Both the position numbers and the translations under genes were made by a program. The notes beneath the pieces are model-generated. The model made no database searches and was not told the DNA's origin. It saw nothing but the letters and a program-made list of their open reading frames with translations. DNA of 64,000 nucleotides from Nephrocerus scutellatus (Eukaryota > Arthropoda > Insecta > Diptera > Pipunculidae), in assembly GCA_947095585.1 (NCBI GenBank), contig OX352762.1:112560930-112624929 (forward strand), in the 5' to 3' direction. Shown one piece after another: positions 36,290 through 48,975 of this stretch. How positions within the stretch are numbered: position 1 is the stretch's first letter; each line of letters begins with the position of its first letter.

Positions 36290-37430
36290 AATTGCCTGTA
36301 TTTTTATCATCGGTCCTACCAGCCATCCCGCCAAAAAATGCTCCAGCCGTCCCGATTTAGATCCGATATCATACAGTTTAGCATCCATAAACGCTGGTCG
36401 TTTTGGTCTACGCCTTCCACCAAAGGCTTTGCCTGCCCCGCAGTCGTGTCCCATAAATAATAACTCAATGACTTCCGAGAAGGATCGTCTTCTATCGTGC
36501 AGGGTAGGTGTCTGGCCACCTGACCACATGACCAACAATTTTCCATAAAACTTTCCTTTTGAACGCGGCTAAGAGGATGGATTGCTTCTTGATATGCACC
36601 CAAGTCTAGGATCCATATAGTTATGTACTGGTATGACCACAGTCTTATACACCAGCATCGTGTATGTCATGGTTGAATTTCTGAATTTGAAGATCATTGA
36701 CAGAATAAAGTAGGTTTTGTTGGTTTTAAACAATTATGCGCGTATTTCTGGTTCCTTGCTGTTAAAGGCCCTTAAACTTTTGCTAAAATAGTTAAAGATA
36801 GTAAAAGTATTGTACTATCTACCTCAAATCTGCGCTTTACTACCTTAAATGAGGGACCAACATTGGATCGACTACTAGCAGACTATGGCACCAAGTACTT
36901 TGTTTTTTTCTCATTTATAAACGTCTTTTGTACAGCACTTGCATTATATCAACGAAGACAATATTTGGATGGACTTATAGAGAACTATTCGTCTCACCGT
37001 TACTTCAGAGGCTCGGATTATTTTCTCCAATGCCATCTCCTTATTCGAACCTGTTATAGATGTTTAATGGGCTTGAAAGTTATCCGGATACCTATCATAT
37101 ATGGCTTAAAACATTTCTCAGGGTCAATCTCCTCCTTTTCCTTAAAGCCCACGCTGAGCCAAGCGTGCACAAATTATACATAACAAACGTCAGTAAGCGG
37201 CTTTAAAGTCTATAAGCAAATAATGATGTAATGCGTTCGACATTTTTCCATCGCTTGCCTTGAGGTGAAAATCTGACCAGTTGTTGATATAACTGGAATG
37301 AAGTCACACTGACCAATAATAACTTTAGCGTATGGTTTTTCTGTCTATCCTGTCTTGAAGGATAGAGGAGAAAATCTTATACGTGGTACTAAACAACGTG
37401 ATATGTAAATGCTAGACGTTGTGATATATT
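36290..37430 (-). mobile_element. RTE-type LINE relic, copy 5 (reverse)
   Basis: Minus-strand frames give YRGITLFSTTYKIFSSILQD, LLIDFKAAY, LEKIIRASEVTVRR, the late motif VGHVVRWPDT-like, and TRLRGRQSLWW, as in RTE 3' ends. Many stops. It lies in the first Pde8 intron. Confidence 0.8.
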
Positions 37431-37826
37431 CTTTTCACACGACCATAGACGCAATTGACTGTTTCGTACGCTATAACCTACCCTCGAAATGAGGCATTAT
37501 CCACACTAGTGTGTTAGCATAGAAAATACTTTTGTTATTTACTGCAGTCACAGCGAACACACATTCCCAGAGTAATTTTGCATTGCTCGTAGACGGTTTA
37601 GCAGAAAACCTGTTTTGGTTATGTGAAAAATAGCGTACATTACTCACAGACAAGTGCTTATCGTGCTCGTGCAAATGATTTGTTATTTTTTTTGGTATCA
37701 TTAAGATAGAAAAATCACCACAAAAGAAACAAACGAATTTTATTATTTTCTAATAGATTCAAATGCAAATTTAATCTAACCATATGTAGTAATATTATGT
37801 ACATACATCATTTCAGACATTCTTAC

Positions 37827-38027
37827 CTTATCATAATCAGACTCATTTTTTATTTGCGTTGGATTTAACAACGACTGATTGCACATATTTGTATTATTTA
37901 TTAGATCATCCGGATTTGTTCCGTCATTTCCGTTCTGACTAAATCTCCTTCTTGTCCGTCGAAAGTTTATACAAAAAAACATGCTGCCATCTTTTTGGTC
38001 TGACAATATGCTTGGACCGCATCCCAT
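37827..38027 (-). CDS. Pde8: PDE8 first coding exon (N-myristoylation-type start)
   Basis: Sixty-seven codons starting MGCGPSIL and ending NESDYDK. PDE8 enzymes hydrolyse cAMP with high affinity, and vertebrate PDE8A and PDE8B also begin MGC, a site for N-myristoylation plus a neighbouring palmitoylatable Cys that would tether the enzyme to membranes. The exon ends in a strong donor (AAG then GTAAGA, minus strand) in phase 0, which fits the phase-0 acceptor of the exon at 31238-31337. A basic patch (RRTRRR) and LLNP near the end agree with what I recall of the fly PDE8 N-terminus. I chose the ATG at 38027 rather than the in-frame one ten codons upstream because MGC must be N-terminal to be acylated. 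The catalytic HD domain is not in this window. The PDE8 identity is strong but rests on recalled motifs, not on a search. Confidence 0.85.
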
Positions 38028-39525
38028 TCCGAAGGTTGTTGGATGAATGATGAACAACAAAAGTATTCGTATTGGTCTATTTAGGCTGTACTAGTTTTTG
38101 GTGATATTCTGTTGAAAACAATTTAATGTCCATCGGTACATGAGGATATTCATTTTGAATTGAGTCTCGGCTATGTGGCTTCTCTGTTATTTAAGTGATG
38201 TCATTGTGAAATTTCAAAAACATTTGTTTTTTTTAAGAATTATTGCAATCGCTAATTGTAGGTTCGAAGGGAATAACACGATGACAAACCATCAGCATCC
38301 ATCCAAAGAATTTAAAAGTTGTATATCACTTGCAATATCGCACGTGAATCTATATACAATGTAATGTTGTTCGTTTGAGCTATATGTGTATGTCAGTCTA
38401 TTGTTGAGAAAGTGATAGATTTCAGTCTTTTTTATGAAAATTTTTTGTGTTTTGTGGTGCGTTGCAATTCCGGCAGTAAGGATTTTATTCCATCCTGAAA
38501 AAAAAGAATGAAAAATATAAATACATATTTGTATGGGAACATAACATAGATCAATTATTAATACAGCACACCACAATACGATCAATAAGAGTATAAAAAT
38601 GCAAATTTTATTTGCCGAATGCAGCTTGCATATTGTGGATGCACAAAGCGTAGAATGTAGATAAAGAGAAAGCAGGATGTGATGCGCGCAACCACATGCA
38701 CAGACGAAATTAAATGATTTATGTAGATTGAACTCCTTAATATTCATGTGGTGTGATTTAAGCTTGTTTGGCTTTAAGTTTATCCTTGATCCGTGTCTTC
38801 ACTTTATTTTATAGAATGAGCGAAAACAACGCTTGCATATATATGTTGTTGTACTTGCGAGTAATTGAGGTTTTTATTATATTTAAATTTCAAAAAAGGG
38901 AATATTTATTATTGCCATTTTTGCATGGAATGAGCGAGGCATTCGAGGCATAAGAGTTATTGAATTTTCGTATAATTAACCAAATGGGCTATAATTACTG
39001 AAACTAGACTTAAACATGATATTAATATCGAGCTGATAGAATTTCTTCAAGAGGTTATGGCTTAAAATAAAGATGTTTGTCATAATGCAGTTTTAGCTTT
39101 AAAAGTAGTAGACACGATATCCAATGAGAGTGCAATGATGCTTCGAAACTTATTCTCACATCTGCATATTTTTCGGGGGATAATGGTGATAATTTAAAAA
39201 AAGGTTCAATTAAGAACATATTTCTAGGCTGGCCAGTAAAATTATAGTTGCAGACACAATAGGTATTACCAAAGAGCTAACTGCTAGGGAAATATTTTAA
39301 ATAACTAATTTGCTATCAACAACAGAGTATTTCTATTAAACCCCCTTGATCCAACTTAATGCTACTACTGCATTCACTAGTGACATTTATATTACGTATA
39401 ATATGAATTGTGAAAACCTATTCTCTTCAACTTTGACCTTAAATAAGCTTAGCTCAGTCAGACAGATACGGAAATGGGTGAATTTGCAAAAATCACAACT
39501 TCGAACATTTTTATAATTACTATAC
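38028..39525. other. 5' flank of the first Pde8 exon
   Basis: It should contain the 5' UTR and promoter of the MGC isoform on the minus strand. A 151-codon minus-strand ORF (38292-38747) is rich in Ile, Cys and His with no domain, and was not called. No clear TATA or splice pair was found. Confidence 0.3.
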
Positions 39526-39534
39526 TTCCTTTTA

Positions 39535-41735
39535 CTATGTAGGTTAGGTTAGGTTACTAAGTGTAACCGACACACTTAGACCAATATTGGTCCATTGTGA
39601 TACCACATGGATCAGGCAAAATGTTTCCACCTACTCGTTGAACCAATTAGAGCTTCTTATAAAACGAAGGAGACTGCTAATGTCAATGTTAATAAGATCA
39701 TTAGTGTCCCTGTAGAACTCGCAAACTCCCATATGGAGTTTACGTTTTCAGGAGAGGGCTCGACAAGTACAGAGAAGATGGAGAATGGTCTCCTCCTCCT
39801 CCTCATCCATGCAGCTTCTGCAGAAGTCATTCGAGAAGACGATATGTGTGATCTTTTTTGAGAGATCAAACACATGGAGCGTTTTGGATCCAGTTTTTCG
39901 CTATGCAAGTTGCACCGTTTGACCACCTGCGATTAGTTGTTTCATTAGGATCCCGCTTTAACATGAGTAATGAGTTTGCATGTAGCGAACGGCATGCCTA
40001 GAGAAACATATTTAGGTAAGATCGGTAGTGTAGTTCCTTGTTTGGCGAGTTTGTCAGCCCAACAGTTACCCGGAATGTCTCTGTGCCTCGGCACCCAACA
40101 TATAGGTGGATATTGAACTACTCCGCCGTCTTCATGAGAGATGATTGGCAGTTGAGCGCTAGAATTGAATTTGTAAAGACTGATTCCAGGGATATCAGTG
40201 TAGCTTAGTTATCCGAGAATATACATAAATCCTTAGCGATTAGGACGCTTCCCTTCAGCCAAGATAAGGCTTCACTGGTCGTCATAATTTCAGCATGTAA
40301 AACACAGTGATTTGGAAGACGGAAAGAGAGGCTAAGATTTAGCTTTTTTTGAGAAAACACCTCTGCCAACACTGTCATCAGTTTTTGTCCCGTCTGTGTA
40401 AAAATGCTTGTTTTCATCTTCTAGGTAAGCATCTTCTTCCCAGAATGATCTAGATGGGAAGGTGACCTGGAAGTTTTTGTTGAAATGTCTATGTTGTCTG
40501 GAATCCTACCTAAATTAAGGAGATAGGATTGTCCGATTTCATTTATAGTCCACTGGGAGATAGCATTGAGGCGAATAGCCGAGCTAACAGCTAATTGCCT
40601 ACTGAAAAAGTCGAGTGGTGTAGGGTCGAACAGAATGTCTATTGCGGCGAAGGGCGTTGTACGAAGTGTTCACACCGTATAGATGAGTGGGTCTTATTAC
40701 CACCGTATATACCCAATGAGCTATATGGAGTTGAAGACCCCATTTACTGCCAATGGCTCTTTTGCATGAGAAGAGTGCCACTGTGGCTTTACGAACTCTT
40801 TCTTGTATGTTTGGTTTCCAGCTTAGCTGTATGTTCAGAATAAGACCCAAATACTTGGCTTTATCAGAGAAAGTTAAGCTTGTAACTTTTATGGAAGGAG
40901 GGTCAACATGTGGAATTTTGTATTTTCTAGTGAATAGGACAACCTCGGTTTTGTGGGGATTTACTTCTAAAATACAGCGATCTGCCCCATAAGTTAGCTT
41001 CATGAGAGCTTACTAAAAATGTGTTCAGGTGTTTTCCTGAGACGGCAATAGCAACGTCATCCGCATAAGCGATTACTCTGCAGCCCTCCCGTCTTTGGCA
41101 TAACAGCAGCTGATTCAGCACTAAGTTTCATAGAAGGGGGAAAGGACTCCTCCTTGCGGGGTTCCTCCGTGGGCAGATCTTCTAACAGATCTTTGCCAAG
41201 CGAGACTTTTACTCTCAAACTCGACAATGCATCCGTAATCGCAGATGAGTTGACGTTGTTGAAGCGCCTTCAATTTCTAGGAAGACTACCATTATATACT
41301 GCTTATAGTAAAGGGAATGTTCAATAGAATGTGCTAGTGTATGAAGAGCTGTTTCTACAGACTTGCCTTCCCAATACGCGTACTAATCTGTAGACAGAAG
41401 TCTTTTGTCGATGCGTGTGAGTACATGGATATCAATCAATCTTTCTAGTTTCGGTAACGGGAATGATGATAGACTGTTGGTCTGAGATTCTTTGAACTAA
41501 CGTGCGAGTATTTGTCGGCTTTGGGTATGAAAACCATTATTACTTCTCTCCATAAAAATGGATTATGGACCAGATCGAGACAATTCTTGAGAATTGTTTT
41601 CAGCAAAGGAAGGATAATATCCGAAGTCTTTTGTAGCTCGACTAGGGTTATGCCGTCTGGTCCTGCAGCTTTTAGTGGTTTGAAGCTTTATAGGGCCCAG
41701 AGTAATTTTTCCTTACTATGTAAAAGAAAGTAAAA
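39535..41735 (-). mobile_element. LOA/I-type LINE relic with RNase H (family C)
   Basis: Reading from the 41.7-kb end: KAAGPDGITLVELQKTSDII (RT start), FIPKADKYSHVS, then IAYADDVAIAVSGK with intact YADD, VNPHKTEVVLFTRKYKIP, KYLGLILNIQLSWKPNIQER, RNase H (FRLPNHCVLHAEIM, DLCIFSDN) and a zinc-knuckle-like NDFCRSCMDEEEEE. It ends at 39541-39556 with a short TAACC tail. Stops and shifts inactivate it. Confidence 0.87.
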
Positions 41736-41739
41736 TTTC

Positions 41740-42655
41740 AAGTTTGAACCGTTCAGAATATTCGTAACGAATACATCCCTATATCAACAGTCGAGATTAT
41801 TTTAAAAACACTTGGTATAAACCTTCGCTTATTTAAATTCAGTCAACATATCGAAGTGTAATTTTAGCAGCCTGTAAATAACCTGCATAACTTAACAAAT
41901 TTATGTAAACATTTTAAATTCAATCAACCAACGAATGCAGTGCTGTCACTTAAAAATGTGTCTCCACAGAAACAAACAACAACGGAAACGCCCTAAGAGG
42001 TTTTCAACGATGAGGTCCTTTGCGACCGTATTGCTGCGGCGCATATTCCAATAATAACCAAGCGAATTTGATAAACATCACATCCTTTTATTGCTAATGG
42101 AATCAAGCTTCACACTCGTGTAAGAAAAACGCACAGTTTTGCGGTGTGTACATATTACGTACTAGACTTGCCTTCTATACATCTTTCCGTAATAATTCAT
42201 GTACATATTTGTAACGAAGGGAAATCCATTAAGTATAGGAATTTACTTTTTCGGAATTTTGATTAAATCGATTGCGATACTCGTATTATACTAGCAAAGC
42301 TTTAGACATACAAACATCCTGCTTTGATACAGGTATTGAAATTTTTAACATAAATTTCTATTCTGCTGGTTTCATTCTATTTGCTTTGATTGCTAAAATT
42401 TGCAAATCTCTAATAAAGCAACACTATTAAAAAAAATCTTTAAAGCTCACAGGAAATATGTCAGAGAAGATTGCAATGGCCACAGTGAAAACATTTCTTG
42501 AGAAACGAATACAAGAACATAAACACGACTGCCAACTAAGCCGTAAAAACGTGTATGGAACAGTTCTGTTAACACAGATATAATGCTGACTGCACATGCA
42601 CATGACACACATTCTGGACGTCAAACCTTACAAATAAAAAGAGAGTTGTAAGAAA
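41740..42655. other. Unassigned stretch between LINEs
   Basis: No coding signal or known repeat. Confidence 0.3.
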
Positions 42656-42689
42656 TGCTGAAGATAAGAAAAACGTTCACCCTCGAAAC

Positions 42690-42965
42690 AAAAACTGGAG
42701 TTCCAAAAAGATCTATGCTTAAACAGTGCTAAAACACTGCAAGATACAAATGTGCGCCGACGACGTAAAGCTGCATTTAAGCCATCCACTAGGCAAGGAC
42801 GATGCTTCACACCGAATTAATGCTAACATTATATCTGTAGTGTTATATAAACATCAACAGAAAACTCAACCCAAACTGAACCCTACCAAAAGTCGAGCAA
42901 TTGCTATTAACCGGACACACTTGGATGGCAAAAAATTGTCACAACTCGTAATTGATCGGTAAAAC
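42690..42965 (+). mobile_element. LINE RT fragment (Jockey/I-like)
   Basis: KIQMCADDVKLHLSHPLGKD (CADD box), then NPTKSRAIAINRTHLDGKKL. This is the RT palm and following segment of a non-LTR element, opposite in orientation to the next LINE. Confidence 0.75.
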
Positions 42966-43073
42966 TTAACTTACATCAACAAAGTAAAACAAACATTAGC
43001 GTGTCACAAAAACTTAAATTTTTTTTTAAAATTTGCGCACGCGAAAAGGGGTTCGCACCGTTATAATGCTCGG

Positions 43074-44165
43074 CTATATGCTTGGCACAGCGTGGTCGTT
43101 AAGGAAAAGGAAGAGAAAAGAGGAGATGTCTATGAACTTATGTTTTGAATGACTGTGGATCATAGTGATGTGGAAAGACAGGACTTTGGCAAAGCATTCC
43201 ACATAGGTGTTGTAGGGCTGAATAACAAATCTCTGAACTTTACTGTACGTCCGAAGATGGGCTTGATGCCAAACTCTGTCAAATGCTTTGGAAATATCAA
43301 GTGCAATTGCTTTGATTTCACCAAATTGATGCAAAGACCGGTTCAGACTGAACAGTGGTTCGGTGAGATATACCATCAAATCATCAGTAGAACGTTTCCT
43401 ACGAAATCCGTACCGCCGGTCACTAAGGATTTCGTTGGTTTCAAGATATTTCATGAGCTGAAAATTGATCAGAGTTTCCATGACCTTGGAAAGAATGGAT
43501 GTAAGTGCTATCGGTCGGTACGCAGAAGGAGACGACGGCTCGCCTTTTTTAGGTATGGGGTGGACAAAGGCTGTTATTGAACTGCTCGGGAAGAGTCCAG
43601 AAGAATAGGATAGATGGAAAAGCTTACGAAATGGTAATACCAGCTCGAAAGAACTATAAGCAGATTTGTGAGTGTTGAGAACGTTTAAAACTCTAGCAAC
43701 TGCACGAGTACGAATGAAGATCTGTCCCATATAGTGTTTAATACACGGATGTGCAGGCGGGAACAATGCACAATCTGGAAGAGTGGACCTAGCTGCAAAA
43801 TGTGCAGCAAACATAGTGGCTTTGTCTTTACAGTTGACAACTGCAGTGTCATTATAAGCGAGCGTTGGAATTGACGACGAGGCTGTATTTTTGATTCTTT
43901 TCACGAATGACCCAACATTTCTACTACCTTTGGGACATTGTAGTATTTTGGCCTCAATTTTTAATCGTAGCATTGCAATCATTTCTGGCTCGTTTAAAAT
44001 TTGTTCGGTTTTCCTCTCTAATCCTAGAAGTCTCTTTACGAGTCATACCATCCATCCTCCTTTGCTTTGACAGACTTATTCCTGGAGGGGATAAAGTCTC
44101 TCATACCAATAAGGGTGATGTTTGCGATTGCATCAGATGGGATGATCATATAATAAATACAGTCC
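43074..44165 (-). mobile_element. Jockey-type LINE relic (reverse)
   Basis: Minus strand: an endonuclease/linker remnant near 44.1 kb (MRDFIPSRNKSVKAKEDGWY), then a 302-codon open stretch with RVLNVLNTHKSA, FVHPIPKKGEPSSPSAYRPI, ALTSILSKVMETLINFQLMK, YGFRRKRSTDDLMVYLT and IALDISKAFDRVWHQAHL. The frame then leaves RT sequence and stops at 43074, so the YADD part is lost. It is the longest open RT stretch in the window. Confidence 0.88.
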
Positions 44166-44169
44166 TTAA

Positions 44170-44815
44170 GATGAAATAAACATTTTATAGAAATTCAACT
44201 TGAATTTACGATTTGTTGCCTCTTTGCATCAATGTTAAAATGATGAATTAAAAGATTGAAAATAGGAAACAAAAGAACATTATATATGAAAGAGAGAAAC
44301 ATGATTTTATCTACATCTTTCATTATATAGCACTATCTTTCTTCTAATAAGAAATACAGATGACGGAACACAAAAAACATGTCTGCTGTTTTCTTAAATG
44401 TTTGTGCATTATATGATTTCCAAAGGATTTAAGGACAGACTTAATTAATGGAATTGTTTGTCTTAAAAGCGCAAATATGTACACCGCAAGTGCCAAGTAG
44501 TACACGACCAATCTTTTAAAATTAGAAAGAAAATAAAGTGATGAGCTAATGAAGGACCGCGAAGTTTCGCCTGACCATTTAAATTGATTAAAAGAACGAA
44601 AATTAGATTACATACACAATTCAACATAGAGTACTCCAACGCTTATGTACAATTCATTCATTAACTTAATGAATTTTCTGATTCAAAAAGTTTTTTTTTG
44701 TGTGAGTCGTGATGGTTAGTATCAAATGTTAAGATTAGAGAAACTTGTTATTACCTTCAAAGCTTTTATTTAAATTTGTTTTACTGGAAGGTAATGGAAT
44801 AGGTAAATTACTTTT
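44170..44815. other. AT-rich stretch, nothing recognised
   Basis: No coding or repeat signal that I can support. Confidence 0.3.
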
Positions 44816-44819
44816 TAAA

Positions 44820-45965
44820 AACTCTATATTAATTTCACTTGCCCGTGGGTCGGTCGTCTGTCGTGGAATCTTGCGATCAATTTTTAACCCACTTCCCAAA
44901 GCCCGATTTTATTGAAATTTTGCACACATGTGTATTTCCGGAGACAACACTTTCTGTTTCTTCTGTTTCTGTTTGAGGACCGTCGGGCCACGGAGTCGGG
45001 GGGCTCCCATACAAATATTTTACAAAATTTTGTTCGATTTTCTTCAAATTTTATACACATGTGTATCTCTGATGGACAACACTTTTTCTAAAAAATTTGG
45101 AGGCCCCGTAAAATTTTTTTATAAAAATTAACCCGATTTTCTTCAAATTTTATATACGCGTGTATCTCAGATAGACAACACTTCTTGTAAAAATTTTGGA
45201 GACCCCGGGCCCCGGGTTCGTGGGACCCCATAAATTTTTGTTAAAAAATTAGCCCGATTTTCTTAAAATTTTATGCACATGTGTATCTCTGATGGACAAC
45301 ACTTCTTGTTAAAATTTTGGAGATCCCGGGCCCCAGGGTCATTGGGTCCAAAAATTTTTTTTTTAAAAAATTAACCCGATTTTTTTTTAATTTAAATATA
45401 TGTGTGTGTCTCCTTTTTGCAAAAAATTTTGGTGGCCGGGGTCTTGGGGCCCAACTCCAGAGAATGGTATTCTCCGGCACCATACCACCTTGTACACATG
45501 TGTTTTTCTGATGGACAACACTTCTTGTTAAAATTTTGGAGATCCCGGGCCCCAGGGTCATTGGGTCCAAAAATTTTTTTTTTTAAAAATTAACCCGATT
45601 TTTTTTTAATTTAAATATATGTGTGTATCTCCTTTTTGCAAAAAATTTTGGTGGCCGGGGTCTTGGGGCCCCATATAAATTTTTCAAAAAATTAACCCAG
45701 ATTTTTTCAAATTTTTTACGCCTGTGTATCTTCGATGGAAAACATTTTTTGTAAAGTTTTTGGAGTGAACGGGCCCTGAGGCCCGAAGGGTGCCCACATC
45801 AATTTTTTTTTAATTAGCTCGATTTTCTTCAAATTTTTAACACATGTGTATCATTGATGGACAAAATTTCTTAAAAATTAGCCTGATTATCTTCAAATTT
45901 TAACACACACCCATCTCCTATTAGAGAATTTACATGAAAAATTTGAACTTTTATGGGTTGTTTTT
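44820..45965 (+). repeat. Family 1 repeat, long copy with about eight internal units
   Basis: Start ACTCTATATTAATTTCACTT, GCCCGTGGG, TGGAATCTTGCGATCAATTT, then repeated units of about 120 bp (CCGATTTTCTTCAAATTTTA, ACACATGTGTATCTCTGATG, GACAACACTTCTTGTAAAA, GGCCCCGGG). Segment 45301-45450 is repeated almost exactly at 45520-45669. It ends TTAGAGAATTTACATGAAAA then TTTTATGGGTTG. No coding capacity. Confidence 0.85.
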
Positions 45966-46189
45966 AATTTTTTTTTAAATCGTAAATATATCAAGTGATA
46001 CTTTTTTCACATATTTTCTATAGCATTTCGTTTGGGTTAATTAAAAATGAATACAGTAATTGATTTTCTCTTTGTTAATTTGTTTGGTTCATTCGTGTAT
46101 CGATATCAGACACATAAGTTCACATTTTACCATAACGGTGTTTACATCTAGCATTGCATTATATTTTTTTGTTATACAATAACCCTAGC

Positions 46190-48975
46190 CCAATTGGCTA
46201 ATACTGCGACCTAAAAAAATCTATTGCATCGTACGGTGTAACTAACCTAAGAGACTAACTATCTTCCTAATGAAGGATAGTAGTTCCTTAGTGGCAGAAT
46301 TACTCAAATCCGCCGACGAACATATTGGCTTGTGGAAAATATGTCTCCTTAGGCAGATCAAACCTGGACAGTCACAGCGAATGTGCCCAGATGTTTTGTC
46401 CTCCTCCAGGCAGAACCTGCATTCCGTGTTTTTAGCCCAAGTTAATTTTGTTAAGGTGATTTCGCAAGCCACAGTGACCTGTGAGAAAACTCACTAGCTT
46501 TCTGATGCTATCCTTGTCAATATCAAGGATTTCCTTATAGGAAAACGGCCTGATTAACCGTTTGGACTGTCAAAGCCCTAGAGTATTATCCCAGTGGGCC
46601 AGTTTCTTTCCCAATTATTAATCATCGCTGTGGTGGTAGACCAGTATGGTTCCGGTCCTTAGGACGCAGATTCTGAACCAGCCTAGTTCACCTGCATATT
46701 CAGGGACCCAACCGGGTTTTACCCTGTTGAGCCCTGCCACGGATTGCAGTGCATCGTAGCATCATTTAACTGATTTAGAGTCCATTATGCTGGAGTTTTC
46801 AATACTGTCAGACTATCTGAAAATATAAAAATCGTAGCGCCTATAATACTCTTACTCAGGTATATCCTAGCGCAGGCCTCAAAGGCTTGGAGTTCCGCTT
46901 GGAAGATAGTGGGACTCTGGTTTTGGGTCCGTATACCCCAGCTCCAACTTCATCTTCGATCCGTCTTTGTACCAGACCAGACCTCTATTGTCCAGTGGTG
47001 GAGCACCATTAGACCAGATTGCTCGGTCTAATATTTTTACCTCAAATAACCTACCGAAACCATACTCCCTGACCATGGTGTCCGGGATAGTGCAAAAGTG
47101 TCTCTTTCAGGAATTGAGTCTAGAATATTTAGGTGTCCTGCGTAGTCACCTTGTTTTTACCCATATTCTAGTTGCAGCTTGATAGCGCATCTAGCGGCCG
47201 TCTTCCTAATGAAGATTTGCTGGGGTGAAAGCCATACAACAGCCTCTAACGCAGTCGTAGGGTAGGTGTGCATGGCACCCGTTATAGCTAGACAGGCAAT
47301 TCTTTGTAGCTTCTGAAGCTTAGTTACCGTTGTCCGTTCAGAAACTTTCGGCCACCATATGATGGCTGCGTACGTAATAATTGGTCTCACCATCATGGTA
47401 TACATCCAATGTATCATTTTAGGATTAAGACCCCAAGTTCTGCGGTAGAGGCATCTACAGACACACAGGGCCTTATTGGCACGTTCAATGGCGGACTTGA
47501 TATGAGAATTCCAGTTTAGTCGTTTATCAAGGATGACTCCGAGATATATAACCTTACTGGAATACTCTAATGTAGTGCCCTTTAAGATGATTGGTCCCAT
47601 TTCGGAAAATCTACGTTTCGTGAAAGGCACTACGGTTTTGCAAGTATTGATGGAAAGTCCTTCTCTACTGCACCATTCTGAAACGTAAAGTAACGCACCT
47701 TGCATGACATTTGTTATGGTCGTGCTGTACTTACCACTAGTAATAATCGCCAAATCGTTAGCATAACCAATGGCAATGTAGCCCGATTATGAAGATTGGT
47801 TAGAAGGTTGTCTATGATAAGAGACCATAGAAGGGGCGAGAGTACGCTTATCAATTAGTTGGTCGAGTCCTCGATACCTCTGTTACTGATTGGTCTTGTT
47901 ATTGAGTCGTAGCCAGAGTTATCGAACGCACCAACAATGTCAAGGAAAGTCCCCAGAGCCATTTCCTTGGAGCGAAAAGCCCCTTCTATCTTTTTAACTA
48001 GATAGTGAAGTGAGCCCTCTGTGATTTTTCCTTTCCTGTATACAAACTGACTTGAGTGTAGAGAGCTAGACGTATCTAGCCGAGCTCTGATATGAACATC
48101 AATGAGTCTCTCCATAATTTTTAGTACAAAAGATGTTAGACTTATTGGTCTGTAAGATTTAGGCAGCTCACTAGGGCTGTTGCTTGGTTTGGGGATGAAG
48201 ATAACGTTAACCTTTCTTCAGGTATACGGAATGTAACCCCAGTTGTAGCTGGCTCTAAACAAAGCAATCAACCCCGGCAGAATGAGATCAATTGCCCTCT
48301 GTAAGAGCGCTGAAAAAATGCCATCTCCGCCTATTACCCTACTGTCGATGCGTGCCCTATGATTAGGAGCATTAAGAAGTGTATGTGAAACATAACTAGA
48401 CGAACCGGGGAAATGAACTTGAAGTAGGGTTCTAATTGTGTCCTCATGGTCCGACGTGTAGTTAGCATCTGTTTTCTTCAGTAAGCTTACACAGTTTGTC
48501 TAATCCTCGACGAGTGCCTTGTGGATTCCTGCCGTTACTGGCATATCAGCAATGCTTTCACAGCATTTTCTCTATGTGGCTCGTTTGGATCGTCTTAATT
48601 CAGCATAATACTCGGTAAAGGCAAACCTATATTCGTCCCAGCTCTTCGTGCGTTTAGCAGTATTGAAAAGCTTTCTAAGTTTCCTAAGTTTGGCCAGCCG
48701 GTCATTCCACCAGGGAACATTACGTTTACTCAAACTGGTTGTGGGGACACTGCTGCCGTAGTAGGAAGTAGGCAACAAATCATTTAACTGATAAACTGCC
48801 TCATCTACGTCTCCTATGGACTTTATTGGAGAAGGTAGCATATCTAACTTGGTGAGGATAAGTCCCCGATTAAGATTCCAGTCCCTATACTTAGAATTGT
48901 ATCTGATAGAGGCATGTGCCAATCTGCCTGGATGGTCGAACCTGATGTGTTGATGGGTTGTTTTTTCCATCAGAC
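46190..48975 (-). mobile_element. LOA/I-type LINE, 5'-truncated, family A
   Basis: From 48970 down: THQHIRFDHPGRLAHASIRY (pre-RT linker), RNVPWWNDRLAKLRKLRKLF, RT (MERLIDVHIRARLDTSS, GTFLDIVGAFDN), the palm GYANDLAIITSGKYS in which YADD has become YAND, LEYSSKVIYLGVILDKRLNW, AIERANKAL, RNase H remnants (IFSDSLTVLK, GPEPY) and ECRFCLEEDKTSGHIRCDCP. It is truncated before the endonuclease. About 2.8 kb, the most complete element here, but interrupted by stops. Confidence 0.88.

Noticed and set aside
38292..38747. 151-codon minus-strand ORF upstream of the first Pde8 exon
   Set aside because: Low-complexity Ile/Cys/His content and no recognisable domain; more likely untranslated flank.
39540..39557. 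Interstitial telomere from TTAGG repeats
   Set aside because: Only three units, placed exactly at the end of a LINE; a LINE tail explains it.
45271..45593. Repeated minus-strand peptide with LGPGISKILTRSVVHQ twice
   Set aside because: Translation of the duplicated family 1 units, not a repeat protein.
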